Shown here: in pieces, positions 1 through 8,160 of the stretch
Layout: the number at the start of each line of letters is the position of its first letter
Numbering within the stretch: position 1 is the first letter of the stretch
Origin: an uncultured bacterium
GTDB taxonomy: Bacteria > Actinomycetota > Coriobacteriia > Coriobacteriales > Coriobacteriaceae
Assembly: GCA_905214105.1 (NCBI GenBank)
Contig: CAJMKK010000015.1
Coordinates: 1 to 23,812 of the forward strand
Direction of reading: 5' to 3'
DNA: 23,812 nt
The notes under the pieces: generated by a model
What the model was told of the DNA's origin: nothing
Databases searched by the model: none
Seen by the model: the letters and a program-made list of their open reading frames with translations, nothing else
Position numbers and translations under genes: made by a program

Positions 1-54
1 AGCACGCGGCTGTTAACCGCGCTGTTGTAGGTTCGAGTCCTACCCGGGGAGCCA
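1..54 (+). tRNA. tRNA-Asn (GTT), 5' end cut by window
   Basis: The window opens inside a tRNA. A 5-bp anticodon stem (cgcgg/ccgcg, bases 5-9 and 17-21) encloses the loop ctgttaa, with anticodon GTT at 12-14, which reads Asn codons. A five-base variable loop follows. The T arm has stem gtagg/cctac and loop ttcgagt. Next come the acceptor 3' strand ccgggga, discriminator G and a genome-encoded CCA at 52-54. The acceptor 5' strand and most of the D arm lie outside the window. Confidence 0.93.
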
Positions 55-60
55 GGTTGT

Positions 61-91
61 AAAACCCGTCGCTTATGCGGCGGGTTTTTTC
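61..91 (+). terminator. Intrinsic terminator of tRNA-Asn
   Basis: An 11-bp stem (aaacccgtcgc paired with gcggcgggttt, one G-T wobble) with a four-base loop runs into six T residues. It lies directly behind the tRNA CCA end, so it most likely ends the tRNA transcript and separates it from the protein cluster downstream. Confidence 0.85.
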
Positions 92-164
92 ATACCGCGA
101 TCGCCTGGCGCGAACGTTACCATATCAACATTTCGTGTCGAGGATGTAATCCCGCGACCCACCA

Positions 165-192
165 CCTCAACATGGCGCGGTCGTTGTAGAAT
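165..192 (+). promoter_or_regulatory. Possible promoter of the Asp23-fakA cluster
   Basis: TAGAAT at 187-192 is a good -10 hexamer, about 55 bases before the GTG start at 249. The candidate -35 (cctcaa, 165-170, spacing 16) is poor. The site lies between the tRNA terminator and the first gene of the long plus-strand cluster, where a promoter is expected. This is an assignment by eye only. Confidence 0.35.
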
Positions 193-248
193 ATTGCAAT
201 GATTGCTCCCACGAGATGGTGCCGCGAGCACCAGATAAGGAGATTCTT

Positions 249-605
249 GTGTCTGAGACCATTAACGGCAGCCTGAGCGTCTCGAACGACGTTATTGCCG
301 ATATTGCCGGTTATGCCGCGATGACGTGCTATGGAGTTGTCGGTATGGCTGAGCAGCTCCAGGGCGCCGAGAGCGTGCGCCTGCTTGCCGGTCAGCGCCT
401 CCGTAAGGGCGTGCTTGTCTCCGCTGACGAGAACGGCCTTACGGTCGATCTTCACGTCGTGCTCGAGAACGGCGTCAACATGAAGTCCGTCTGCCACAAT
501 CTTTCGAGCTCCGTTGCCTTCACTCTGCAGGAGATCGCCCAGATCGATCCCGCCAGCCTTAAGATCGGCATTCACATCGACGCGCTCAAGAGCCGTCTGA
601 ACTAG
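249..605 (+). CDS. Asp23/Gls24 family protein (YloU-like)
   Basis: A 118-residue Asp23/Gls24-family protein. The GTG start at 249 is chosen because AAGGAG lies about six bases upstream. An in-frame ATG at 216 would add 11 residues but has no ribosome binding site. The body shows the family pattern: N-terminal GSLSVSNDVIADIAGYAA, then GVVGMAEQ, then a beta-rich segment (GLTVDLHVVLENGVNM), and a C-terminal helix plus a strand with IGIHIDAL-type character. Relatives are alkaline-shock or envelope-stress proteins; YloU is the Bacillus one. No signal peptide or membrane segment is visible. It precedes fakA by 27 bases, the same pairing as yloU-yloV in Bacillus, which supports the call. The precise molecular role of the family is unclear. 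Confidence 0.88.
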   Translation: MSETINGSLSVSNDVIADIAGYAAMTCYGVVGMAEQLQGAESVRLLAGQRLRKGVLVSADENGLTVDLHVVLENGVNMKSVCHNLSSSVAFTLQEIAQIDPASLKIGIHIDALKSRLN

Positions 606-632
606 CATCCGAAAACGGAGATTCAAATACCC

Positions 633-2294
633 ATGATTGCAAAGACCATTCGCACCTGTTTTCCGATCGCTGCGGCTGCCGTTTCCGACAAGGCCGAGGA
701 GATCAACAAGCTCAACGTCTTCCCCGTACCCGACGGCGACACCGGCACCAACATGTCCCTCACGCTCGCCTCGGTGACCAAGGAGCTCTCCGCCCTTCCC
801 GCCGATGCCGACATGGAGGCCATCGCCGGCGCCATCACCCACGGCTCCTTGATGGGTGCCCGCGGCAATTCCGGCGTCATCACCTCGCAGATTCTGCGCG
901 GCGTGGCCGAGGGCCTCGTCTCTGCCGATGAGCCCATTACGTCTGCCAACATCGCCTTCGCCTTCCGTCGCGCCGTCAAGGTCGCCTTCCAGGCCGTCCG
1001 CAAGCCCATCGAGGGCACGATCCTCACGGTGCTGCGCGATGTCTCGACCAAGGCCGACGAGTGCGAAAAGAAGAAGTTCTCGGCCGAGGACGCGCTCGAT
1101 GCCATCGTCGTCGAGGCCTACCAGTCCGTCGCCCGCACGCCCGACCTGCTGCCCGTTCTGAAGGAGAACGGCGTGGTCGACTCCGGCGCCTTTGGCTTTG
1201 CCATCTTCCTGGAGAACTTTGTTGCCGCCGCGCTTGGCCGCAGCACCGTTGTCGAGGATTTCTCCGCCACGTTTGATTCTGCCGGCTCTGCCCGCGACGC
1301 GGCCCTCGGTCGCGTTGAGATCGAGGCCAACGACGACTGGGAGGGCTCGGAGTTCCGCTACTGCAACGAGTTCCTCTTTAAGGCCGACGCCCCGTTTGAC
1401 GAGGACGAGTGCCTTAAGTTCCTGGGTTCCATGGGCGACTGCGAGCTGCTCGTGGGTGCCTACCCCGACTACAAGATCCACGTGCACTCCAACACGCCCA
1501 ACCTGGTGCTCGAGCACATGCTGCAGCTTGGCCAGATCTACGAGGTCTTTATCCACAACATGGAGATGGAGGCCCACGACCGTACCGCCAAGATTCACGA
1601 GGACCAGGAAAAGGCCGCCGAGCCCGCCAAGGCGCTGGGCTTTGTCGCCGTTGCCGCTGGTTCGGGCGAGGCCGAGATCCTCAAGTCCCTCGGCGTTGAC
1701 GTGATCGTCTCGGGTGGCCAGACCATGAACCCCTCGACTGCCGACCTGCTGGGCGCGGTGGACCAGGTCAACGCGACCTCGGTCATCATCCTACCCAATA
1801 ACGGCAACATCCGCATGGCTGCTGAGGCTGCCGCTTCTGCCTGCACCGACAAGAAGGTCGCCGTCGTTCCCACCAAGACTGTCCCGCAGGCGTTCTCCGC
1901 GCTGTTCGCGGTCCTGCCCGATTCCGAGCTCGAGGACGCCGTTGCCGCCATGGTCGACGCCATCAGCGAGGTTCGCGATGGCGAGGTCACCCGTGCCGTG
2001 CGCGATTCCAGCGCCTCTGACGGCTCTCCGATTCACTCCGGTGATGTCATGGGTATCATTGCCGGCTCCATCGACGTGGTCGGCTCCGATGTGAAGCAGG
2101 TCACGCTCGACTGCATCAACCGCATGCAGGAGGAAGAGGAGGGCGACGCGCTGACGATTCTGGCCGGTGAGGAGCTGTCCGACGAGGCCTTCCAGGAGAT
2201 CGTCGACGCCATCGAGGAGGCTCAGCCCGACCTGGAGATCGATGCCCATCGTGGCGAGCAGCCGCTCTATCCCGTGATCTTCTCGATCGAGTAG
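633..2294 (+). CDS. fakA: Fatty acid kinase catalytic subunit FakA (DAK2/DhaL + DegV-like)
   Basis: A 553-residue protein, the usual length for FakA/YloV. The N-terminal DhaL/DAK2 nucleotide-binding domain shows NVFPVPDGDTGTNMSLTL (about residues 28-45), whose Asp residues bind Mg-ATP, and MGARGNSGVITSQILRG (about 74-90). The C-terminal half resembles the middle and EDD/DegV-like domains of FakA. In the known system FakA phosphorylates fatty acids held by a separate FakB protein, giving acyl-phosphate for phospholipid synthesis. No FakB gene is seen here. The acyl-phosphate pathway is also represented by plsX further along the cluster. The start codon has only a distant GGAG (617-620). The gene lies between the Asp23 gene and recG, as in Bacillus-like clusters. 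Confidence 0.92.
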   Translation: MIAKTIRTCFPIAAAAVSDKAEEINKLNVFPVPDGDTGTNMSLTLASVTKELSALPADADMEAIAGAITHGSLMGARGNSGVITSQILRGVAEGLVSADEPITSANIAFAFRRAVKVAFQAVRKPIEGTILTVLRDVSTKADECEKKKFSAEDALDAIVVEAYQSVARTPDLLPVLKENGVVDSGAFGFAIFLENFVAAALGRSTVVEDFSATFDSAGSARDAALGRVEIEANDDWEGSEFRYCNEFLFKADAPFDEDECLKFLGSMGDCELLVGAYPDYKIHVHSNTPNLVLEHMLQLGQIYEVFIHNMEMEAHDRTAKIHEDQEKAAEPAKALGFVAVAAGSGEAEILKSLGVDVIVSGGQTMNPSTADLLGAVDQVNATSVIILPNNGNIRMAAEAAASACTDKKVAVVPTKTVPQAFSALFAVLPDSELEDAVAAMVDAISEVRDGEVTRAVRDSSASDGSPIHSGDVMGIIAGSIDVVGSDVKQVTLDCINRMQEEEEGDALTILAGEELSDEAFQEIVDAIEEAQPDLEIDAHRGEQPLYPVIFSIE

Positions 2295-2304
2295 GCATCT
2301 GCCC

Positions 2305-4482
2305 ATGTCCGAGCTGTGCTCCGTGCCGCGCGTCTCGGAGCGCTTTGCCCAGAGCAATGCGCTCGACGAGGATATCGCGCGACTCAAATATGTTTCGGGT
2401 AAACGTGAGGAGGCCCTTCGCCGTCTGGGAATTCGGACGGTGGGGGACCTCCTTCTCCATATCCCTCATCGATATCTTGACTTTACGCGCTCTTGGTCCA
2501 TCGAGATGGCTCCCATCGGTACCGTGTGCACGATTGTCGCCACGGTCGATCGTATCGTTCAAAAGCAGCCCCGCCCGCGTATGCAGGTGACCGAGGTCTC
2601 GCTGGTGGACGAGACGGGCGTGCTGCAAGTCGCCTTTTTCCGTCAGCCCTGGATTGCCCAGCAGTTTAAGCAGGGCGACCGCCTGGCCGTGATGGGTAAG
2701 GTCGAGTTTGCCTACGGCTTTAAGCAGATGGCCTCTCCGCATTTCGAAAAGCTCGAGGGCGGGCGTGCCGCGGGCACCATTCTTCCGGTCCATTACGTGA
2801 GCGATGGCGTGAGCCAGGCGTGGATGCGCCGCATCGTAAGCGGCGCGCTCGAGGTCATCGGCAATCCCTTCGACCCGATTCCCGCACGCTTGCGCGTCAA
2901 GCGCCGCCTGATGAGCAACGCCCGTGCGCTGCGCTCGATTCACTTTCCCTCGAGTATGGCCGAGCGCGATATCGCGCGCGCACGGCTTGCCTATGAGGAG
3001 TGCCTCTACCTGCAGCTGGCGCTGCGCTTGCGTAACGACGGCGGCTTGGTCGAAGTCGCTCCCTACGTCCACGCCGCGGGCGAACACCTGGCGGCGCTTA
3101 AAGAGGCCCTGCCGTTTTCGCTGAGCGACGAGCAGGAAGCTGCGTTCCAGGATATCCTGCGCGATATGTGCGATGGCGGGCGCGTGATGAACCGCCTGCT
3201 GCTGGGTGACGTCGGTACCGGTAAGACCGCCGTTGCCGCCTGCGCGCTGGCTGTGGCTGCCGATAGCGGCACCCAGGCCTGCGTTATGGCGCCCACGGGC
3301 GTGCTGGCGCGCCAATATGCCGATAAGACCGGCCCTCTACTCTCGCAGGCCGGCATGTCCTGGGCGCTTCTTACGGGTGCCACGCCGGCCTCTGAGCGCG
3401 AGCAGATCCATGCCCAGCTGGAATCGGGCGAGCTTGATGTACTCTTTGGAACCCACGCGGTCCTTTCGGATGACGTTACGTTCAAGCATCTGTCGCTCGT
3501 GGTCATCGATGAACAGCACCGGTTTGGCGTCGGCCAACGCAACGCCCTGCGCGCGAAGGGCCCCGGTGCCGATCTGCTCGTTATGACGGCAACGCCCATC
3601 CCGCGTACGCTGGCGCTTTCGGTCTACGGCGATCTGGACACGAGCATCATCCGCCATCGGCCCGTCCCTGGCGCTGGCGTGACGACACGCGTACTCACCG
3701 AGTCGAGCCGTGACCTCGCCTATGGAGCCATCCGCGAGGCGCATGAAAAGGGTCAGCAGGCCTACGTGATTTGCCCGCTCGTGGAGCCGAGTGACTCGGC
3801 CGATGAGCTGGAAGACGTGCCCGGTATCGCCCGCGACGACGAGGGCCGCGTGACGGTCCCCGTGCCGCTGCACGATACGGCAACCGAGCTCGTTCGCCTA
3901 CGTCTGGTGTTGCCGGGTCTTGCCATCGAGCGCCTTCACGGCCGCATGCCGGCGGGGGAGAAGGATCGCGTGATCGACGCCTTCAAGCGTGGCGAGATCG
4001 ATGTGCTCGTCTCGACTACGGTGGTCGAGGTGGGCGTCGACGTGCCTAACGCCACCGTCATGGTCATCGAGAACGGCGAGCGCTTTGGTTTGGCTGCCCT
4101 GCACCAGCTGCGCGGTCGTGTGGGCCGCGGCGGCGTGTCGGGCACGTGCCTGGTCATGACGCACTCCAAGGGCAACGGCGGCGCGTCGGCGGCGCAAGAC
4201 CGTCTCCAGTCGCTCGAGAAGACCTCGGACGGCTTTACGCTCGCCCAGATGGACCTGCGTCTGCGCCACGAGGGCGAAATCCTGGGGTACCGTCAGCATG
4301 GCGGTGTGACCTTGCGCTTTGTGGACCTGGACGCCGATGAGGACCTTATCGAATGGGCCCATTTGGACGCGGTCGAGCTCTTGCGGTATGCTTGCAACCT
4401 TGACTCTGTGGCGACGCGTCCCTTGCGCGACGCGGTCGCCATGCGTTATCGACATATCTTTAAGGAGGTCAGCGGAGGATGA
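2305..4482 (+). CDS. recG: ATP-dependent DNA helicase RecG
   Basis: A 725-residue superfamily 2 helicase that remodels stalled replication forks and Holliday junctions. The N-terminal wedge/OB-fold region spans roughly residues 60-150. The helicase core shows Walker A GDVGTGKT (301-308; Thr where many RecG proteins have Ser), the DEQH box of motif II in VVIDEQHRFGVGQRNALR, motif III TATPIPRTLALSVYG, and the C-terminal motifs VSTTVVEVGVDVPNATVMVI and QLRGRVGRG. The ATG at 2305 begins 10 bases after the fakA stop with only a weak Shine-Dalgarno, so translation may be coupled to fakA. The last codons overlap rsmD as ATGA. The N-terminus (MSELCSVPRVSERF) is poorly conserved and the start could lie slightly downstream. 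Confidence 0.95.
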   Translation: MSELCSVPRVSERFAQSNALDEDIARLKYVSGKREEALRRLGIRTVGDLLLHIPHRYLDFTRSWSIEMAPIGTVCTIVATVDRIVQKQPRPRMQVTEVSLVDETGVLQVAFFRQPWIAQQFKQGDRLAVMGKVEFAYGFKQMASPHFEKLEGGRAAGTILPVHYVSDGVSQAWMRRIVSGALEVIGNPFDPIPARLRVKRRLMSNARALRSIHFPSSMAERDIARARLAYEECLYLQLALRLRNDGGLVEVAPYVHAAGEHLAALKEALPFSLSDEQEAAFQDILRDMCDGGRVMNRLLLGDVGTGKTAVAACALAVAADSGTQACVMAPTGVLARQYADKTGPLLSQAGMSWALLTGATPASEREQIHAQLESGELDVLFGTHAVLSDDVTFKHLSLVVIDEQHRFGVGQRNALRAKGPGADLLVMTATPIPRTLALSVYGDLDTSIIRHRPVPGAGVTTRVLTESSRDLAYGAIREAHEKGQQAYVICPLVEPSDSADELEDVPGIARDDEGRVTVPVPLHDTATELVRLRLVLPGLAIERLHGRMPAGEKDRVIDAFKRGEIDVLVSTTVVEVGVDVPNATVMVIENGERFGLAALHQLRGRVGRGGVSGTCLVMTHSKGNGGASAAQDRLQSLEKTSDGFTLAQMDLRLRHEGEILGYRQHGGVTLRFVDLDADEDLIEWAHLDAVELLRYACNLDSVATRPLRDAVAMRYRHIFKEVSGG

Positions 4483-5135
4483 GAATCATCGGCGGCGAAT
4501 GGCGCGGTCGTAAGATCGAGGAGCCCCGTGGTCGCGATGTCACCCGCCCCACGACTGATCGCGTGCGCGAGGCGTGCGCATCTATGGTCATGTCGGCATT
4601 CGACTTCGATTTGGACGAGGTTCGTGTGCTGGACGCCTTTGGCGGCTCCGGTGCCTTAGGGTTAGAGATGCTCTCTCGTGGGGCCCGCTCGCTCACGACG
4701 TTTGAGATCGATCGCAACGCCGCGCGGCTCATTACCAAGAATATCGAGTCGCTCTGCCGTGACCGTGCGCGTTGGCGCGTGGTCACGGGTGACATGCTGG
4801 CGAGTGCCTCGCGCGGTCGTGTACCGGGCGGCCCCTTTGATCTGGTCCTGCTCGACCCGCCCTATGCTTTTGGTGCCGAGCCGGTCGAGGAACTGCTGCA
4901 GAACCTGGCTCAGCAGGGTCTGCTTGCGTCTGGCGCTTACGCCCTGTTTGAGCATGCCGCCGCCGATGCGGGCGCGCATCCGGCAGGCTTTGAGACTGTA
5001 CGTGAGAAGCGCTACGGCATCACCTCGGTCGATCTGCTTTGTTGGGTCGGCGATGACGATGGTGAGGGTGATAGCGCCGGCACCGATGCTGACAACAACG
5101 ATGCCACGACGTTTCAGGAGGACGTCCATGAGTGA
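4479..5135 (+). CDS. rsmD: 16S rRNA (guanine-966-N2)-methyltransferase RsmD
   Basis: A 218-residue class I SAM methyltransferase. Family landmarks are the opening MRIIGGEWRGRKI, RPTTDRVREA (about 25-34), the SAM-binding loop LDAFGGSGALGLEMLSRGA (about 51-69), and the catalytic motif DPPY in LVLLDPPYAFGAE. It modifies G966 of 16S rRNA in the 30S subunit. The ATG overlaps the recG stop (ATGA), and AAGGAGG lies about 17 bases upstream. The 3' end overlaps coaD by 8 bases. An acidic, low-complexity tail of about 28 residues (GDDDGEGDSAGTDADNND and on) follows the catalytic domain and is not typical of shorter RsmD proteins. Confidence 0.93.
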   Translation: MRIIGGEWRGRKIEEPRGRDVTRPTTDRVREACASMVMSAFDFDLDEVRVLDAFGGSGALGLEMLSRGARSLTTFEIDRNAARLITKNIESLCRDRARWRVVTGDMLASASRGRVPGGPFDLVLLDPPYAFGAEPVEELLQNLAQQGLLASGAYALFEHAAADAGAHPAGFETVREKRYGITSVDLLCWVGDDDGEGDSAGTDADNNDATTFQEDVHE

Positions 5136-5625
5136 CACCATTAACCGCGTCATTGTTCCGGGCACCTTCGATCCCATCACGTTTGGCCATATCGATGTGA
5201 TCCGCCGCGCCCGCCGCATCTTTCCCAGCGTGATCGTCGCTGTTGCCGAGTCGCAGGGTAAAAACGGTGTGGGCACCACGTTTATGCTCGATGAGCGCGT
5301 GGCGCTGGCCCGCGAGGCGCTCGGCGATATCGACGGCGTCGAGGTCCTGCCCTTCACCGGCCTCTTGGTCGACTTCGCTCGCGAGCAGGGGGCGGGGGCC
5401 GTGGTCAAGGGCCTGCGCGCCATGACCGACTTTGAGTACGAGCTGCAGCAGGCCGACCTCAACTATCGCTTGGACAACGAGCTGGAGTCCATCTTTGTCA
5501 TGAGTGCGCCGCAGTACGGCTATATCTCGAGCTCGGTCGTTCGCCAGATCGCCTCGCTCGGCAGCGATGTATCGACGTTTGTCCCGTCCAACGTGGTCGA
5601 AGCGCTCAAACATCGCTTTTCGTGA
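5128..5625 (+). CDS. coaD: Phosphopantetheine adenylyltransferase CoaD
   Basis: A 165-residue enzyme that joins 4'-phosphopantetheine and ATP to form dephospho-CoA, the penultimate step of CoA synthesis. The nucleotidyltransferase signature GTFDPITFGH is at residues 12-21. KGLRAMTDFEYE (about 93-104) and the C-terminal YISSSVVRQIASLGSDVSTFVP complete the CoaD pattern. The ATG at 5128 has a strong Shine-Dalgarno (AGGAGG about 7 bases upstream) and overlaps the end of rsmD. The rsmD-coaD pair is conserved in many bacteria. CoA made here supplies the phosphopantetheine arm for the acyl carrier protein encoded downstream. Confidence 0.95.
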   Translation: MSDTINRVIVPGTFDPITFGHIDVIRRARRIFPSVIVAVAESQGKNGVGTTFMLDERVALAREALGDIDGVEVLPFTGLLVDFAREQGAGAVVKGLRAMTDFEYELQQADLNYRLDNELESIFVMSAPQYGYISSSVVRQIASLGSDVSTFVPSNVVEALKHRFS

Positions 5626-5693
5626 CGTTTCTTATTGCCTGGTGGCATGTGGTAAACTAGCACGATGATATGTTACCTATGAAAGGAGACCGG

Positions 5694-6191
5694 ATGCCGG
5701 GCGAGAATTTTCCTGGCGATAGGATCGTCAGCTTGGTCGATGAGCTCGAAGGGCTGATCGAGGAAGCCAAGCCGCCTTTCGGCAAGAACGCTCAGTTCAA
5801 GGTCATCGACGCCGACGTGTTCTTCAACATCCTCGACGAGATCCGCATGAGCTATCCCGAGGAGTGGCAGAAGTCCCGCCGTATCCTTAAGGAGCGCGAG
5901 GAGCTTATGGCTTCCGCCGCCGCCCAGGCCGATTCCATCATCGCCGACGCTCAGCAGCAGGCCCTCACCATTGCCGGTGAGCAGGAGATCGTCCGCTTAG
6001 CGCAGCAGCAGGCCGATGACATCCGCGATCGTGCCCAGCAGTACGAGCGCGAGACGCGTTATGCTGCCGAGGACTACGCAGAGCAGGTCTTTACGCACCT
6101 GGAGGAGAACCTCAAGAGCCTGACCGGCACCGTTACCCGTTGCCGTCAGCAGCTCAACGAGGGTGCCGCCCAACAGAATGGTCAGTGGTAA
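5694..6191 (+). CDS. Coiled-coil protein, DivIVA/SepIVA-like
   Basis: A 165-residue, highly charged, Gln/Ala-rich protein predicted to be mostly coiled coil from about residue 60 onward (QADSIIADAQQQA, AQQQADDIRDRAQQYERETRYAAEDYAEQVF). The N-terminal part contains FFNILDEIRMSYPEEW. The ATG at 5694 is preferred because AAAGGAG lies 5-6 bases upstream. An in-frame start at 5670 would include the Shine-Dalgarno itself. There is no membrane segment. Its place between coaD and a DUF177 gene matches the mycobacterial SepIVA gene (a DivIVA-domain septation factor), suggesting a role in cell division or envelope growth. The sequence alone does not prove this. An F0 subunit b-like annotation would reflect only the coiled coil. 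Confidence 0.7.
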   Translation: MPGENFPGDRIVSLVDELEGLIEEAKPPFGKNAQFKVIDADVFFNILDEIRMSYPEEWQKSRRILKEREELMASAAAQADSIIADAQQQALTIAGEQEIVRLAQQQADDIRDRAQQYERETRYAAEDYAEQVFTHLEENLKSLTGTVTRCRQQLNEGAAQQNGQW

Positions 6192-6745
6192 TGGCTGAGT
6201 TCCCGAGCGTTACCGTCGATCTTTCCGAGCAGCTCGAGTTTCCTGGAGATTCGTATCCGCTGACCGGTAAGGTCGATGTCGCCACCTACACGGTGGGCGA
6301 GAAGGAGTACCAGCTTCAGGACGGCATCGACTACGACGTTGTCTTTACCAATGCCGGTACCGGTGTCTTGCTCACGGGCATGGTCCGCGCGCACGCCACC
6401 GGCGAGTGCGACCGTTGCCTGGAGCCCGCCTCGTTTGATATCGCCGGCGAGATCGAGGAGTTCTACCTCTTTGAGGAGCCCGAGGATCCCGAGGCCTACG
6501 AGGACGGCTACGAGCTCCTGGGTGAGGACCGTCTAGTCGATCTGGGTGAGCCCATCAATGACGCGGTCGTTATGGACACGCCGTTTGTAGTGCTCTGCAA
6601 GCCCGATTGCCGTGGTCTGTGCCCCACATGCGGTTGCAATCTCAACGTCGAGCAATGCGATTGCGCCGCCCAGGCAGAGGCGGAATGGGCCGCTGCCACG
6701 GAAAATCCATTTGCAGCATTGAAGAATCTCAAGCTCGATGAGTAA
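6191..6745 (+). CDS. DUF177 (YceD-family) protein
   Basis: A 184-residue DUF177 protein, the family found next to rpmF in most bacteria and linked to 23S rRNA/50S maturation. It has the family CxxC segment GECDRCLEP (Cys73, Cys76), a middle acidic region (EEFYLFEEPEDPEAYEDGYE), and a C-terminal Cys cluster CKPDCRGLCPTCGCN plus CDC (Cys136, 140, 144, 147, 149, 156, 158). The Cys cluster is likely to bind zinc. The start at 6191 shares one base with the preceding stop (TAATG), so translational coupling is likely. The upstream in-frame ATG at 6140 lies inside the previous gene and is rejected. Confidence 0.9.
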   Translation: MAEFPSVTVDLSEQLEFPGDSYPLTGKVDVATYTVGEKEYQLQDGIDYDVVFTNAGTGVLLTGMVRAHATGECDRCLEPASFDIAGEIEEFYLFEEPEDPEAYEDGYELLGEDRLVDLGEPINDAVVMDTPFVVLCKPDCRGLCPTCGCNLNVEQCDCAAQAEAEWAAATENPFAALKNLKLDE

Positions 6746-6809
6746 AACTGTGGTAGTATCGCTACTTGCGCGTAATCGCCACACTGGATAGTTCATAAGG
6801 AAGGTCACT

Positions 6810-6989
6810 ATGCCCGTACCTAAACAAAAGCAGGGTCGTATCCGCACTCACACCCGTCGTTCCGCCAACATGAAGATCTCGGCTGCGGCTCAGTCCACGT
6901 GCCCCCGTTGCGGCGCTGTCAAGCTTCCGCACCACGTGTGCCCTAGCTGCGGTTTCTACAAGGACCGCGAGGTTATCGTTACCGAGTAA
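6810..6989 (+). CDS. rpmF: 50S ribosomal protein L32
   Basis: A 59-residue protein beginning MPVPKQKQGRIRTHTRRSAN. It has the zinc-ribbon pairs CPRC (residues 31-34) and CPSC (44-47) and the C-terminal FYKDREVI typical of bacterial L32. All four zinc-ligand cysteines are present, so this is the zinc-binding form. AAGGAAGG lies about 5 bases before the ATG. Placement between DUF177 and plsX is the classic order. The gene is followed by a terminator-like hairpin. Confidence 0.96.
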   Translation: MPVPKQKQGRIRTHTRRSANMKISAAAQSTCPRCGAVKLPHHVCPSCGFYKDREVIVTE

Positions 6990-7029
6990 CGGTATACTCT
7001 GGATGCGATGCCGTTCCAAATGGAACCAC

Positions 7030-7060
7030 AATGGCCGGCTCAATGAGTCGGCCATTTTTG
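7030..7060 (+). terminator. Terminator-like hairpin between rpmF and plsX
   Basis: Arms aatggccg and cggccatt, extended inside by ctc/gag, close a short loop and are followed by TTTTTG. The structure has the form of an intrinsic terminator but lies inside an otherwise continuous cluster, only 17 bases before the plsX start. It may act as a partial terminator or attenuator that sets rpmF expression above plsX. Confidence 0.65.
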
Positions 7061-7076
7061 TATAAGGAGCATGTAT

Positions 7077-8096
7077 ATGAGTAACGTTCGCGTTTGTGTA
7101 GACGTTGTGGGTGGAGACGAGAAACCTCAGGTTGTTCTCGATGGTATCGAGGCTGCACTTGCCGCCGATCCCGATATCGAGGTCTTGGCAGCTGGCCCCG
7201 CCGAAATCGTCAATCCCTTTGCTGCTTCCCACGCACGTGTTGAGGCCCTTGAGGCGCCCGACGTTATCGCCATGGATGACGATCCCATTCGCGCCGTGAT
7301 GACTAAACGCAAGTCGTCGATCGTGCTGTCGTGTCGCGCCATCAAGAAGGGTAATGCGGACGCGTTTTTCTCTGCCGGCTCCACCGGCGCCATGACCGCC
7401 GCTGCCACCGCCTACGTGACGCCGTTTAGGTATCAGGCCGAAGGCAAGAAACAGCCGGTGCGTCCCTGTCTGACCAATGCGCTGCCCAATCGCGCCGGCG
7501 GTCTGACGGTGCTGTGTGATATGGGCGCCAACCCCGATGTCGAGGTCGATGACATGGTACGTTTTGCCCAGATGGGTAGTGCTTATGCCCGCGTCGTCCT
7601 GGGCATCGAGCATCCCCGCGTGGGCCTGCTTGCCAACGGCACCGAGGACGAGAAGGGCTCCAACTTTACCAAGGCCTGCTTCCCGGCCATGAAAGCCGCC
7701 GTTCCCGGCTTTGTTGGTAACTGCGAGGGCACCGATCTTACGTCGGGCAATTTTGACGTCGTGGTCGCCGACGGCATGTCGGGCAACATCGCGCTCAAGG
7801 CCACTGAGGGCGCTGCCAAGTTTTTGCTGCAGGAGCTCAAGGGTGTCTTTATGTCTTCGCTTGGCACCAAGATCGCCGCGCTGCTCATTAAAAAGCAGAT
7901 GCGCGAGATCAAGGCCAAGCTCTCTGGCGACGCCAAGGGCGGCGCGATTCTTTTGGGCCTGCGCGGCGTGGTCCTGATCGGCCATGGCGCCACCTCGGTC
8001 GAGGCTGTTAAAAACGGTACGCTCGCGGCGGCCGAAGCCGTGCGCGCCGGGCTGGTCGAGAACGTCGCCAACTCTATGGACGGTATCGTTTTATAA
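7077..8096 (+). CDS. plsX: Phosphate acyltransferase PlsX
   Basis: A 339-residue enzyme that interconverts acyl-ACP and acyl-phosphate at the membrane surface, feeding PlsY. Family segments are VDVVGGDEKPQVV (residues 8-20, in place of the usual DAMGGD), FFSAGSTGAMTAAATAYV, CDMGANPDVEV, GNCEGTDL, DVVVADGMSGNIALKATEG and GAILLGLRGVVLIGHGATS. The ATG at 7077 is preferred over the ATG at 7071 because AAGGAG ends at 7069, leaving 7 bases. It stands directly before acpP, its substrate carrier. Together with fakA this indicates acyl-phosphate-based phospholipid synthesis. The Met-Gly of the N-terminal motif is changed to Val-Gly. Confidence 0.94.
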   Translation: MSNVRVCVDVVGGDEKPQVVLDGIEAALAADPDIEVLAAGPAEIVNPFAASHARVEALEAPDVIAMDDDPIRAVMTKRKSSIVLSCRAIKKGNADAFFSAGSTGAMTAAATAYVTPFRYQAEGKKQPVRPCLTNALPNRAGGLTVLCDMGANPDVEVDDMVRFAQMGSAYARVVLGIEHPRVGLLANGTEDEKGSNFTKACFPAMKAAVPGFVGNCEGTDLTSGNFDVVVADGMSGNIALKATEGAAKFLLQELKGVFMSSLGTKIAALLIKKQMREIKAKLSGDAKGGAILLGLRGVVLIGHGATSVEAVKNGTLAAAEAVRAGLVENVANSMDGIVL

Positions 8097-8118
8097 CAGC
8101 GAGTTAGAGCGCTGTTAT
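8093..8118. promoter_or_regulatory. Perfect 9-bp dyad overlapping the plsX stop
   Basis: ataacagcg (8093-8101) and cgctgttat (8110-8118) form a perfect inverted repeat around an eight-base spacer. The left arm contains the plsX stop codon. There is no T run behind it, so it is not a standard terminator. It could be an RNA stem protecting the plsX mRNA end, or an operator controlling acpP. The sequence does not decide between them. Confidence 0.4.
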
Positions 8119-8160
8119 GTGCCTCACGGCGCACGTCGTGGGGTAGAATCAAAACCGTGT

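Noticed and set aside
117..1598. A 493-codon open frame on the minus strand opposite the Asp23 and fakA genes
   Set aside because: It is antisense to two genes with clear family motifs, and its translation is a Leu/Gly/Val/His-rich shadow typical of GC-rich DNA, with no domain pattern.
2116..3315. A 399-codon minus-strand open frame opposite recG
   Set aside because: It is the codon-position mirror of recG, with low-complexity Arg/His/Ala content and no recognisable motif.
6762..7985. A 407-codon minus-strand open frame opposite rpmF and plsX
   Set aside because: It covers two conserved genes antisense and also crosses a terminator-like hairpin; no family features.
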